Below the pieces are notes generated by a model, which worked only from the letters and a program-made list of their open reading frames with translations, did not search any database and was not told where the DNA came from. Below, piece after piece: positions 48,190 through 58,960 of a DNA stretch of 64,000 nucleotides. Within the stretch, counting starts at the first letter, position 1, and each line of letters opens with the position of its first letter. A program made the translations under genes and the position numbers. The DNA is from Cristatella mucedo (lineage: Eukaryota; Bryozoa; Phylactolaemata; Cristatellidae): NCBI GenBank assembly GCA_009760855.2, contig WPIO01000010.1, positions 1,031,001 to 1,095,000 on the forward strand, in the 5' to 3' direction.

Positions 48190-48530
48190 CCTACGTGGTG
48201 ATTAATCGTGAGCGCAGAATTCTATCAGCCCTCTCCCTCCTCTGTACTCCTTCGGCAGTCCTAATATCATATGCATGCATTTGTTTGCACTGTCGGGCCA
48301 TTTTTCGTTCCGAAATCACCCATCCGCTGGCGGCAGTTCGCGTGAGATGGATATCCCCACAGAGATCGCTAATGCATCAATTTTTGCCGGGCTGCCGAGT
48401 TGTCGTCCGAGAGCTTCCGTCCACTCCTCCACTGCTCGAGAGCCGGTGGTTGCGTAGGCAGGATGAAACCTAGCAGGGCCTCCACCCAATGCTCGCAGGC
48501 TACCGAGTCATCCTATGTGGCGATTAATTT
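48190..48530. repeat. GC-rich insert framed by direct repeats
   Basis: Starts at TCCTACGTGGTGATTAAT and ends with TCCTATGTGGCGATTAAT about 320 bases on; the interior is markedly GC-richer than both sides. No coding or tRNA-like part recognised. Lies just after the donor of exon B. Confidence 0.4.
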
Positions 48531-48618
48531 CCGAAAAGTGATGCAAAGCCTTCGTACCAATCTAACCACGAACATGCATGCAAAAAGAGTTCAGAATGGT
48601 TGTATTAAAGTGACTTAC

Positions 48619-49044
48619 CACATACTGTTATATTTTTAAACCGAGTCTCTTCAATATAGGTCGGGTGGTCAGTCCCAGTACTTTTTGATAACAATGTAGC
48701 AGCACACTTTAGTCGATTGAGGGATCTCACTATTGGTTCTGCAGCACCGGAATAATGAAAGTTAAAATGTATCGGAACCATCTCCAAATTAGTTACTAAC
48801 GGTGAATTTATCCTTGCTAGAATTGTGCAATCGACTTGAACCATGAAAAAATACCGAAACTTTGCATAAAGAAGTTGACGACCACTAGGAAGGCAAGCAA
48901 CGAATTCTGTATAAGTAGTCCCATTTTTTGAAGCCAAGTATATCTTGAACGGGTATCTTTCATCTTCGCTACTGAAGTAGCAACTCACTGTAAAGGATGT
49001 AGAACTACTTATACAATCCGGCCACCATCCAACAATACTCACAC
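48619..49044 (-). CDS. Ectodomain exon B (domain 2, single exon)
   Basis: A 426-base, phase 1-1 exon with acceptor CTTATTTTTCAG and donor TGTG|GTAAGT (GT at 48618-48617). It encodes 142 residues with no stop, many Cys and several N-glycosylation-type NGT/NIT sites. Landmarks: GWWPDCIS, SFTVSCYFSSEDERYPF, FFMVQVDCTILARI, RLKCAATLL and a final NITVC. The order Cys-strand, aromatic segment, Val-x-Cys-strand, then an acidic/aromatic stretch, parallels domain 1 (exons A+A2), so the two are probably paralogous repeats, here without the internal phase-0 intron. Family unknown. Confidence 0.7.
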
Positions 49045-49197
49045 CTGAAAAATAAGTAATGAAAGCACCATCACGGCATAAATTAACACTGAGAACCCAG
49101 TACAAACAGCGAAGCCAGTTATGGAGAAGGCGTACTACATACATCTGACTAAGATCATGTCGGTCCTAAATTTAATCAGTAATTCCATCAATTTTAC

Positions 49198-49369
49198 CAG
49201 CATCAATTGGTGAAGCAAATAAATAATAACTGCATCTTAATTGATACTTTATAAGTTCCAGTGGAATATTTGAATAATAAATGATCATTTCTCTTTTGGA
49301 GATCAAATGGGCATGCTGTGTGGCTAAATCTGACACTATTACTACTTGACACTTTTTGGCTCTGAAAAA
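49198..49369 (-). CDS. Ectodomain exon A2 (second half of domain 1)
   Basis: Starts after GTTGAACAG in phase 0 and ends GATGCTG|GTAAAA (GT at 49197-49196) in phase 1; 172 bases. The peptide reads FFRAKKCQVVIVSDLA, then HAHLISKREMIIYYSNIPLE and RCSYYLF. An alternative acceptor eight bases downstream (TTTTTCAG) would give phase 2 and break the chain, so the first is preferred. Followed after 153 bp by exon B in phase 1. A plus-strand ORF over exons A and A2 is an antisense shadow. Confidence 0.6.
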
Positions 49370-49519
49370 CTGTTCAACGATAAATGTATACAGTCATTAG
49401 TTTTGAGAACCAGCACTCCTGAATTGTTCAGTGCTTGGCTACATTCATCCAACTTGATATCATTGGTGCAGCTAGTACGAAATATTTGCAATGCTCTTTC
49501 CAGTTGGACTTGCACTTAC

Positions 49520-49698
49520 TCGGAATCCCTGATTATAAGTAAACCATTTGTAAGATGCTTTTTTCGGCAACACTGGTTCCGAAAGTGCTCCAGAACTGGC
49601 ACAAAATTCTAACTCCGAGTTGTGGAAAGTTGAGCACTCTACTGTCAGAATTCCCTGCGTGCGGCAACCTCTGAGAGTAGATTTATTACAGGTACTTT
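49520..49698 (-). CDS. Ectodomain exon A (first half of domain 1)
   Basis: The acceptor AAATTTACACAG precedes 59 codons in phase 1; the exon ends CCGA|GTAAGT (GT at 49519-49518) in phase 0. Cysteines are frequent: STCNKSTLRGC, then ILTVECSTFHNSELEFC, and the exon closes on SYKWFTYNQGFR. The Cys before a hydrophobic strand and the later Trp resemble an immunoglobulin-type B-to-C strand layout, though no family is assigned. The frame is blocked by stops outside the splice borders. The next exon begins only 150 bp away with a phase-0 acceptor that fits. Confidence 0.65.
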
Positions 49699-50984
49699 CT
49701 GTGTAAATTTCAATCTGATCAGATACTCGGCAACAAATAATTCAAGAAATATTGGTCATAAAGTAAGTTAGCATATCTCTTCATGCTACTTCCAAATTCC
49801 ACACACAGTTAGTGGTTTTATGTTAAACAGCACTAAAAAGATAGCTCCAGACACTGAATTTTCTGCAACAAGTTCTGCAATTAGTTATTCAGAAAAGCTA
49901 TCAGTTCAATTCTGAGAAGTCAGTTTATTTCCTTAGCACAGTTTTTGCCACGTCCCGTTCAGGGCTGCTTTAAAAATTACAAAAATTTAAGCTGTATTTT
50001 CCAAATAGCTTCATCGATAATGATCGCAGCTGATAGGCACCTTATTGACTTGGAGACAATGTTTCTCGAGACAATAATACCTCAATGTGTAGATATGCAA
50101 GATGTTACAAAAAATTTGAAGGAGAAATATTAGCACAAAAGTCGAATAGAGCCTAAAGTTTTGATGATTAAACACCGTGCCCTTGCAGTTGAAAATAGAG
50201 AATCGACCTCTGAATGAATCCAATTATGAACACGGTGTTTAAGAACAGGCACTTTACCCTTTGCTAAGATCAAAGAGCTATCCTATGTATTAATACTGGT
50301 ATTTCTAAGACTGAAGATTGGCAGGACTTCCAATTTAATCCTTTCTTCACCAGGGATAGTATTAGCTAATCAAATCTATAAGGACTTACCGGCAATAGAG
50401 GCCATAGAGAATGATTCAATGGCCGAAGTTCAGTTTTATGAAATAGGCCTACTCACTATTTAACTAGGAAAGGCGAGATTATGCGGTTTTTCAAGAATAG
50501 GATCCCACCTGCAGATTGTGAAAGAGCCTGTTGCCTTAGCTTTTACTTACGGCCTAAAGAAACGAAGCTGTAGCTTACACAGGTGCGATTATTGTAGTTT
50601 TTTACCTCGCCACTCTTATAATTAGCTCTGAATATCATCCGAAAGGAACCACTCATGTTACAGACTGCCATGTTGATGATTATCAAAATGCATTAAAATC
50701 ATAGATGCAGCAGCAGCTGCTGCTGCTCTGTCCACTTTAAACTTTCTGCTCTGGTATATATTTCACAGTTATCACTGCTCCGTGATACATTGTCCGTGGT
50801 CTATATGTAAATAATCATAAAGGCCAACTGCCGTTCCATGTAGCTTCTTGCCTAGCAATCAGGCCTCCCGACATAGAGATTTCTCATGTGCGTTCTTGTT
50901 CGTTGCAGAATTCTTCCGAAAACCGAAGTTCTTGATGAAATCGTATACGCAAACGATACAGCTGAGACCTTTTTCAATTTATTT

Positions 50985-52365
50985 TGATTGTTTTTTGACC
51001 GTAGAGCGTAAGCAATTACGTGCCTATGGACATCTAAACGCTTACTTCTTAGGGCTGCTGGTCGCCCACGCCGGCAGCTGCCTTAGCTACGCTAGCGGAT
51101 AGTAACCTGCATGTTAGTTATGATCGTCAGCAGCTGTTATCGCTTCGTCATCGTCTATCTAATGCATTCCTAGATATTAATGCTGTTGCTAAGATTCGTG
51201 AACTATGAATTAACAAAAGAAAAGCACCCCGGAGCCGCCAGCTCAGACGCCGCTCGTTCGGCGGGAACTGTGAGCTGAGTACGCGCTTATCTGTTATTCC
51301 TAGCATTGTCTCGAACCGCTAAGCATGCTCCCCCACGCGCGTCACTGTGAATCTCCTTAGCTTAGTGGTAATCAGTCCAGTTATTACTCCGTCGGCCCGA
51401 CTTAACGCTTGCCTTTGGATTCCTCGCTTAACGTGCAACGAATCTCTGGTAATAAACCACCTTATTTCTGAAAATGGTCTCGACCTGCCCGCCCAAACCA
51501 AAACTTGGCTAAAATCGATAAACTGACCGACAATTAAAGGCGCTACCCAACTGGTTTCTCATTCTTTCACACCCCTAGATTAATAAACCTGGAGGCGGAG
51601 TTGCTGTTATCGTGCGCTCAAAATTCAAGCCATTTGCTGTACCCTCGAAGCAGTCTTGTGAATCTATTTTCTTGGTCTCACTCGAAAACCAGCTATGGTG
51701 GCAGTAGTCGATCGCCCACCAGGTACCTAGTCCTCCTTTATCTCAGATTTCTTGGATCTCAATTTGATTCTGTGTGGAAGAAATCGATCCTTCCTCGTTA
51801 TGGGTGATTTCAACGTTCACTTTGATAACTTATCTGACGCTTTCAGCACTGAATTTCGTGCATTGATTGACTCATAGTCTTTGTGGCTCATGCCCATGGC
51901 CCCACCAGGCCAAGCATCGTCCCACCCGCTTTTCGGAATCCAGCAGTATAGCAATACCTCGTACAAACCTCAATTCCTTTGGAGACCGTGCATTTAGTTC
52001 GTATGCTCCCAAAGCCTGGAACTCCCTCCCGACCTGCGTCAGAACATCCCCTGACTTGACCACATTTAAAAGGAACTTAAAAACACACCTATTTAGGACA
52101 GCATAAAGTGGGTCCCTGTGATTCGTCCTTGATGTGCTTATGCGTGCTGACACCGTGCATGCTGCCACTAACCAAATTTGCATGCTGACCCTGTGCATGT
52201 CAGCCCTAACCATGTTATTCATTTTGTTTGTTTATCAAGCATGATATTACTCACCATTCAATTTTAATTTCCCTTTGCAGCAAATGTAAAGTGCCTAGAG
52301 AGAGATTGAGTTCTCTGAGGGTGCTTTATCAAGTGCGTTATTATTATTATCGTTAAATCACACAA
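50985..52365 (+). mobile_element. Internally deleted LINE (5' part joined to 3' end)
   Basis: 50.99-51.88 kb matches the 5'/endonuclease part of the 13.7 kb copy; at about 51.88 kb it jumps straight to the C-terminal region (FGDRAFSSYAPKAWNSLP, LTTFKRNLKTHLFRTA) and the 3' tail at 52.28-52.34 kb. About 1.8-2 kb containing the reverse transcriptase is missing. Confidence 0.75.
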
Positions 52366-52369
52366 GTTA

Positions 52370-54690
52370 TCGCGCTTACTAGGGCATTTTTACTCATTGT
52401 ACGGTTTAGACAGAGTACGTGTTTCTGAATCTAGTTTTCGTGGTTAACTTGCCATTTAGTTTCTTCTGAAAGTTTTAGCTTTACGGGATTAAAAAATCAA
52501 TACAGTAGGTTCTGGCCGGCCAGGATATCAGTCAAAGTTGCCTACTTCGCCAGACTGACAGTCTTACAGAATTAAGCTGAAAGAATGGATTTCTTACATC
52601 ACGTAAAGGTAAAAAAATTATATATTGCAATCACTCATGCAACTGCGTATAGAAGTAGTGTGGTGTTCACTGTATGTCTCAAGATTGTGGCTACAAAGCT
52701 TAAATCGCATTCGAGATTTATTGTTTATATATACGTATTCACGTGAAGAAAAGTTTCCCTATTATTACAAATTCTTAAAAGTTGACAAACTGCACGTGAG
52801 AAAAGTCTGGCTTCCGGATGATGTTTTTGAAACCCACTCTAGCTGACTGAGCTGCCAGTGACTGGACGAGTGACAGGACAGCTTCAAAGTCTGCCCCCGA
52901 AGTTCCGAAACCCTTCGGTAATGTTCGATGTGAGAGCTTGCTGTACAAATGCAAACTTTAAAACTTAAGCAGATAGCTTTAATTTGTATGCCTTCTCCAG
53001 GAATGGGAATTACTTAATTTACGAAGGTACAGTAAAAAGCATCGATGCTCAACCGACCAGATTATGGTCGACATAGATGCAATCAGCATCTCTTGGGTTT
53101 TATCATCTAGGACCAAATATTTATTTAAGAGTAGTTTAGAAAATATAGCGACTTGTAAACTGAGCAAATTATACAAGATGAATATAGTTTACACCTCGTT
53201 TTGTTAAATAACTGGTCAAGAGACTTTGCCTTGTTACAGACTATTCAGGTCTTTGGTATACTAGGGCTGTGAATGAACAGACTGGTTGCTAGAAATTTCA
53301 ATTGTGCAGTGAACATAACAATGCCAAAGATTGAACTATGTCAGTGCACAACCGCTATTCTTATTGGAAGTAATTATAAAAAGTGTGCTCAGTTAAGGGA
53401 ATAAATAGATGATGCAATTATGAGCACAGTTAATTTTAAGGCGAAATGCTGGCTTATCGATTGCCATTTCGGATTGGTTAGCAATGAAGTAAGGCAGAGG
53501 TTACATTTTTGGGAGCGGGAAGCCGAGTTCTCCGTTTTCTATTTTTATCTGCCCACTGCTTTGGAAAGAATGCCAAAAATACTGACTTGTGTAACTTTGA
53601 ACACGACGTCAAAAATACGTCGGTAAATGTTAATTCTTTAGCAATTAACTAAGAGTTCCCATATTTTCAGTGCTGCGTTGCAAAATCGTATACAGTGACC
53701 TCTGGAGCTGATAAATTTCTCTAGCGCGAAACAATGTTAGAAGAGAGATATTGTAGAATGTACCCTGACCAAAGTATTGGGTTGGGCGAGTTACTCCGTT
53801 TTTGGGTACAGTTTAGTTTGCCTATAAATAGGGATGTATCTTGGTCGTCATTTACATCACTATTTGTCTTTAATTAGGAAGTCTTGCCATCATATTGTAG
53901 AGATTTAAAACTAGTGCTGCGAGATACCATGACGTATACATACATAATCTATAAGTCTTTAAATAGATATACACACAAACATAATTCATTTGTATGTCCC
54001 CGTAAGAGAAGTTCATCTCTATCCAGGCGCTTCACATATGCCAAGGGGCTCAAGAACACGATTGCTGCCAGCCTTTAATCGGGATGAGCACCTTAACTAC
54101 TGGGCCAAAGCAGCTATGCAACAAGATCGGATGTATTAGGTCATGTCATACGAATAAGAAAATATGCTCAAAGGTAAATTGTCCTCCGTCATATTATACT
54201 TCGGTATAATATTGAACAGACCAGTCTATAGGCCAGTGATACAACGCATTTCGCCAATCACTAAACTATATGCCCAATTACTATCTCGTGTCTTGAACTA
54301 GATCAAAACCTTTTATATTTAATAAAAGAAAATTATTTATTAAAATTAAAATTAAAAATTATTTATTAAAAGAAAATTAAGGTTGATTGTTTTAATGACA
54401 AAACTTCAACCAGAAAAGAATATTAAAAAATGTATACTTCATTTTTATGTGATCCCTAAACTAATTTTTAGTGTTTATATGTTGAAATGAAAATATCCAT
54501 CTAACACTCGGTAATGCCTGCCTGCTGTAGCTCAAATTGTTATAGCTTATAATTACTAACACAATTAAATGACGATGTTATTTATAGATAATATATATAC
54601 TGACTGTTTTTGAGTTCGGATGGAATCTTGCAGTATTGGCAATCCGATTTGTTGAGTCAAGGACCTTTTTTCTGAATCGAAATGTGTTAT
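52370..54690. other. Intron-like sequence with weak exon-like patches
   Basis: A minus frame around 53131-53018 (TTTGGTCCTAG then DDKTQEMLIASMSTIIWS) could be an 84-bp phase 1-1 exon, but the donor is poor. Plus frames at 52625-52846 and 53420-53626 are open without exon borders. Uncertain. Confidence 0.3.
53990..54065 (-). mobile_element. Degenerate LINE tail
   Basis: GTTCATCTCTATCCAGGCGC resembles the tail core; flanks are not alignable. Confidence 0.35.
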
Positions 54691-54704
54691 CTGAGTAGAC
54701 TCAC

Positions 54705-54892
54705 AGAGGCCAAGATTTTGGCATCAGATGCCACGAATTTTTCTTTGCATTCATCAATTTCGTGGTTCGAGATATAATTTAGTAATTTTGTCAATAAAGT
54801 CTTCATGCTGTTGATGAATTTTCTCTGGGAGGGAATTTTGTTTCTATTCTGGACAAAAGGAGATTGCCCTAAAGTAATAGTTCCTACCAACA
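54705..54892 (-). CDS. Exon candidate, extracellular, SEA-like helix region
   Basis: Opens after ...TTACAACCAG in phase 1 and runs 62 codons to TCT|GTGAGT, a strong donor (GT at 54704-54703), in phase 0. The peptide includes KFINSMKTLLTKLLNYI and later CKEKF and ILAS. The amphipathic helix preceded by a beta-like TITLGQSPF resembles the first half of SEA domains, but I would not rest on that. It is on the receptor strand between signal peptide and ectodomain exons. Phase 1-in/0-out is asymmetric and needs a phase 0-in/1-out partner not identified here. Confidence 0.4.
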
Positions 54893-55009
54893 CTGGTTGT
54901 AAATTTGATATTTTTAGTCTGCGATCTGTTATTCTACCAACACAACTGCCTTGCTTAAATTAATGCGAGGATTGTATCTATGGAATTGTACTCCCAAACT
55001 TGGTAGCCG

Positions 55010-55475
55010 GTTCAGCGTCTTTGTCTGCATGCATTTTAGACAGATGTAAATTAAATCACATTCAGCCTGTTCGCGCCCTCAGGTCCTGTGTGGACAATAA
55101 ATTAGCTGTCCCGTTCCTTCGCTGAAAGACAGTTGGCGACAGAAGCTTTAGCTCTGCAGGTCCTAGACTGTGGAACTCGCTTCCACAATTCATACGCAAC
55201 GACATCTACTCTCCAACTGCCGACTGTGGCACATCTTTTTCAGCGGTCCTGAGCTGCTACTTCTATGCTACTCACTACCTCAACTGCTCTCCTGCTCTGC
55301 TATGCTTCCCACTTTCTCTTTGTTGCGTGAGACGAAGTCTGCTGGCTACCGAATGCGTACCGAAAGCCGCTTAGGCTGTGAGTGCGCTATACAAAACTCT
55401 CCTGCGTAACACCCACATGGTCTTTATGACTTTTTGGAGTTACTGACGGAGATACATTACATTACATTACATTTT
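55010..55475 (+). mobile_element. Second LINE family, C-terminus and 3' end
   Basis: Encodes the box SSAGPRLWNSLPQF with an intact local frame, ends in GCTATACAAAACTCTCCTGC and a (TTACA)n tail at 55453-55474. Related C-terminal remnants occur in array copies 1 and 2. Confidence 0.6.
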
Positions 55476-55838
55476 AAGCTGGTGATTGGCATGTCTTTTA
55501 CTTTGGGCATGTATCGGCACAGTCACTCCTATAATAATTCTGAAACGATTGTAGCAGAGAGCCTTTTTCTTGAGTAAATCTAAACATGACTATCTTAGTA
55601 TTTGTAACTTAAACGTCGCTACTTTGAACCATCTTTGAGTTTAAACTGTTCCTTGATCAAGTCTTATTTAATTGAATGAAATCTTATCTTTTACCCCAAG
55701 GAAAAAAGAGGAACTGATTCTATAAATAGAGGGTAGAACCGGCAGCTATGTCTTTCCTGCTGTGGTTCGGCGATTAAAAACAAACGCTCGGTTTTCGTAG
55801 GCTGAGTGGGTATTGATATCCAGTGTTAAACAAAATAC

Positions 55839-55933
55839 GTCATTTACGATTGTAAAAGTGACCAGAGCATCACGGCTGTCAGTTTCAGAAAAGATAATGG
55901 GGTCCACACTATCATCTCCTGAGTATATGAGGC
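55839..55933 (-). CDS. Exon candidate, extracellular, weakly Calx-beta-like
   Basis: After a pyrimidine-rich acceptor (CTTTCCCTAG) the minus strand is open for 61 codons in phase 1, to a stop near 55746. The peptide has the pattern IIFSETDSRDALVTFTIVND followed by further beta-like residues, which resembles the 'x-F-x-(7)-V-x-F-x-I-x-N-D' run of Calx-beta/FRAS-type repeats. The exon end is uncertain: GTATTT (GT at 55838-55837) gives phase 0, and another GT lies nine bases earlier. A phase-0 exit needs a phase-0 partner I did not find, so this may be skipped, decayed or from another transcript. The sense ORF on the plus strand here is its shadow. Confidence 0.4.
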
Positions 55934-56862
55934 CTAGGGAAAGCTTGGCATCTCATACATACCCGATTTCAGCAGTGGCCATATTCTTCTTATAGTAATT
56001 AAGATCCCAGGTTTATTAGAAATTCAAATCTTATCAAATGGGACTAAAACGCATGACAGGATTTAAGAGAGTTGGAATTCTGCTTATCGTGAGAACTTCC
56101 TTCTCCTCGTGATATAGAATCTCTCCTTCAGCTCGTGTTGAGGTTCATCTTTAGGTCTCAGCGTACAATTAGTGAGCACAGTTTTCTTTTGGATTGAACC
56201 TTACATGCACACATGCCAACGTTTTTATTGCCCTAAATTGCCAAAGCTTCCGCAGGAATATAGATACGCATATGGCATTGGTATGCGATAGAACACACGT
56301 TGGATTCCATCGTTAGATACTAAATTTGAATTTTTTAAACTCTTTACTTAAATATTTAAGCGGTTCAATATATTATATATCTTGTATTATGTCATGTGCA
56401 GAGTAAAATGAAAACCTGTGGTGTTGATGGATTCAACTGGTAAAATCAACTAAATTAAAGGACTGAGGAAACTTCAGGAAAGATCGCTGAACTTGTATCA
56501 AAATGTGAACTAATAAATTGAGTGCTCTTCATGAAACATGCAGCCTCTTTTAATTTATTGCAACTTCAGATGTTTATCCTGATTCGGTTATTTTTAAAGC
56601 ATACTTCAAATAAAAAAAATTAAAATTTGACTTAAATATGTAATTTTTTAAATGGTGGCAGACGTTCCTTGATTACCGTAATCCAAGTCAATGCATTTGC
56701 AGAGAATAATGAATTTTAAAATATAAATTTAACTCGAAGAAAAATTTAGATACACCATGGCATCTTTTGGATGGAAAAATTTCAGGCCTAGGGGGTGCGG
56801 TCTGGCAGAGTCAACTTTAGGCTCCGCGGTATAGCTGAAGATAGCTTCTCTTGGTGCATATT

Positions 56863-57040
56863 GGTGAGCTGTGATGACACACTAGGTAAGGCGCTTGCTT
56901 TCATGACCTCGGTCTCGAGGTCGTGGGTTCAATTCCTTCGGTGGGCGATTCTTTATCGCCACTGCAAGCGGTAGCGATAGACGTAGAGGCTATTCTGTCG
57001 CTATGCAAAAAAAGCCTGTTTAATCAGCTAGGATTTTTTA
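56863..57040 (+). mobile_element. tRNA-derived SINE, copy 2
   Basis: GGTGAGCTGTGATGACACACTAGG at the 5' end, B-box GGTTCAATTCC, then GGTGGGCGATT, GCAAGCGGTAGCGATAGACG and CTATGCAAAAAAAGCCTG. Aligns with copy 1 over its whole length. Inside the first receptor intron. Confidence 0.75.
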
Positions 57041-57741
57041 TATTCTCGCCAGGGCGAAACTACACCCAGTTTAATTCCTGGAATGCGTCATATTCGTCTG
57101 CCACACCCATCCTGAGGGCGTACTTTTAAGCAGTCTTATAATCTGAATGTTCTATCATGCAAACGTGCTCTCCTTAAACCTTAATTTTAGTTTGTAACAC
57201 CGTTCTCACTGAATAGTGCATATATAGCCCACACACACACTAGTCATGCTCCATAAATTTGGTTATTAATTATTTAATTCGTACGTTCCTCCATTAGTGA
57301 AAAGAAGTAGACAAATAATTTGCATTAAACGTTGAACTATTTTGAAATAGATTATTCAAAAATATTTGATTCCAGACATAACTATCACGATGCTAGCTAG
57401 AACACTCGAGGCTGGTAAATCGTTATTGAAAACCGATCGATTTGGTTGATTTCAACTGACTGACGAACTCACGACCAATTATTTCTTTTATTTTTAGTAA
57501 AATTTCACCCGATCGTTTAGTTTAATTTAATAAAGTTTTTGCTGCATGATTAACCACAACACCAATTCCGCAATCATGCGACTAGTCTAGATAGCCTATA
57601 AGCTTGTTGTCGCCAGGAAAGAGTATCCTTATGCTGCCTTGACTTAGCGGCAGCTACTTGTGCAAGTTTTCTAGACGTTTGATGCCCAAACAATTGTGTG
57701 AGTTTAATATGCGTATACGTTTACAAAAGATTGGTGCTTAC

Positions 57742-57808
57742 CTGTTCCCAAAGTAAATTCAAAGAAACAAGAGACCAAAGCTAATCCAAAAAGTGGAGCC
57801 AACTCCAT
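57742..57808 (-). CDS. Signal-peptide exon of the candidate receptor
   Basis: The minus strand reads an ATG at 57808 followed by MELAPLFGLALVSCFFEF and then TLGT, a short acidic N-terminus, hydrophobic core and small-residue end typical of a secretory signal peptide. The exon ends in AACAG followed by GTAAGC (donor GT at 57741-57740), leaving one base of a codon (phase 1). It can join directly to the phase-1 acceptor at 49698, giving a Glu-Ser-Thr-Cys start of the mature protein, or to an unseen exon before it. The 5' UTR and promoter are not identified. This is the most N-terminal exon of the model, and it lies on the same strand as the membrane exon. Confidence 0.65.
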
Positions 57809-58569
57809 AACCTAAGCCGTCACGGTTTTCACAACTCGTTTCTATTGTTGCATCCTGGAAAAGGGTTATAATTATTGGAAGTTATTAAAATTTGAAAATT
57901 TTAGCTGAACTCATTGAATCCCGTATGCCTAATTCCATGAATAATTTATCGTTTTATGATGCAAACACAACGCTAAGGTCGAAAATGTGAATACAGTCAT
58001 TAGGTATTCAAAAACAGCAATATAATTTGTGATCTGCAAGAAAAAAAGGAAACGCCTAGGTCAGCTAAGCCTTTGATAAAAAAAAAAAAAATGAAGCATC
58101 TCAAAACATCAAATTATTGGTGTCCTCAACCATGTGTATAGTTAAATTAATTCCTTGTTCCATCTCTAGCACAAAAGTTGTTTAACCTCTAGGCACCAGA
58201 CCTAAGGTTAGCCTTCAGCTTTATGAAAAAAAGTCATTTACTGCCCCAACTTGTTAGTGCAGCCTTGCCTTGGCTGCCTATCTCATTGACATTATCCATA
58301 AAAATAATCTTACTAAGTTTATATGCCTGAAATAAACCAAATCGCTAGATAGCCTGCAAAACTTCTTTTCAGTTTCATAAACGCGATTCAAATTAAATCT
58401 AATTGAGTGGGTGTATAAAGAAAAGCTTAGCTCCTAGGAAACTAATTAAAATAAAGGGACATGCTGGTTTTCGAATAAATTACCGATGCTTCGAATGCAA
58501 GGAAATGCTAGACGCGTACCTGTACTGGTGAATTAGGTACTATATACACTAGGTAGGTGAAATCTCGCT

Positions 58570-58960
58570 CCAGCGTTTAGTGCAGTCGATAACAAGGCCC
58601 AACGTTCGATGGAAAACTTCAGCTAGTCTTGTCAGTCGTGAGCATCACAATTGTCTCCTTGAAGCACCTTCAGATTACCTGCATTGGCCCCATTACAAGA
58701 AACCCGTTGAAGCTAAGGCTTTATCTACCATTGCTTGTTTTATCTACCAGTCTTTTGATCGAATTCCTACGGCTTGCCAAGAATCAACCGGCAATTGTAT
58801 GATGCCAGCAATTAATTATATATTTTTCTGAAGCCTGGACCTCGTACCTGACTTACGTCTTGGCACGCCATGAATTGATGGCATTTAATAGGAAGGCTAA
58901 CACTATTTCTTATTTCTTGTTGCGTTTCCTAGTTCCTGTGCATCGTCCATTGTGAAGTTA
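58570..58960 (+). mobile_element. LINE C-terminal fragment
   Basis: ASLVSREHHNCLLEAPSDYL then HWPHYKKPVEAKAL follow the same RRHxCxxxxxxDLHWLPxxxR layout as other LINE remnants here. Confidence 0.5.

Larger units (their letters stand above)
17544..57808 (-). other. Candidate ~40 kb multi-exon gene for a single-pass receptor-like membrane protein
   Basis: Assembled by eye from exons with good GT..AG borders. Order in the minus direction: signal peptide 57808-57742; extracellular 49698-49520, 49369-49198, 49044-48619; small linker/domain exons 42102-42028, 37828-37754, 37313-37188, 33548-33474; membrane exon 28579-28421; cytoplasmic 23431-23225; C-terminal 17865-17544. Every junction from the signal peptide to the first cytoplasmic exon is phase 1, except the matched phase-0 pair 49520/49369. 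At phase-1 joins the split codon is G plus AA, TG, CT or GT, giving sense codons throughout. The phase-1 exit at 23225 does not fit the phase-2 entry at 17865, so at least one exon is missing. Introns carry LINE copies and a SINE. The family is not recognised; receptor-like is inferred from signal peptide, Cys-bearing ectodomain, one membrane helix and a basic tail. Confidence 0.6.

Noticed and set aside
49346-49612. 88-codon plus-strand ORF
   Set aside because: Antisense to exons A and A2, whose splice borders and phases agree on the minus strand.
49945-50223. Overlapping ORFs on both strands near 50.1 kb
   Set aside because: Both look protein-like, neither has a phase-compatible pair of splice sites; cannot be assigned.
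55813-55995. 60-codon plus-strand ORF
   Set aside because: Shadow of the Calx-beta-like minus-strand exon candidate.
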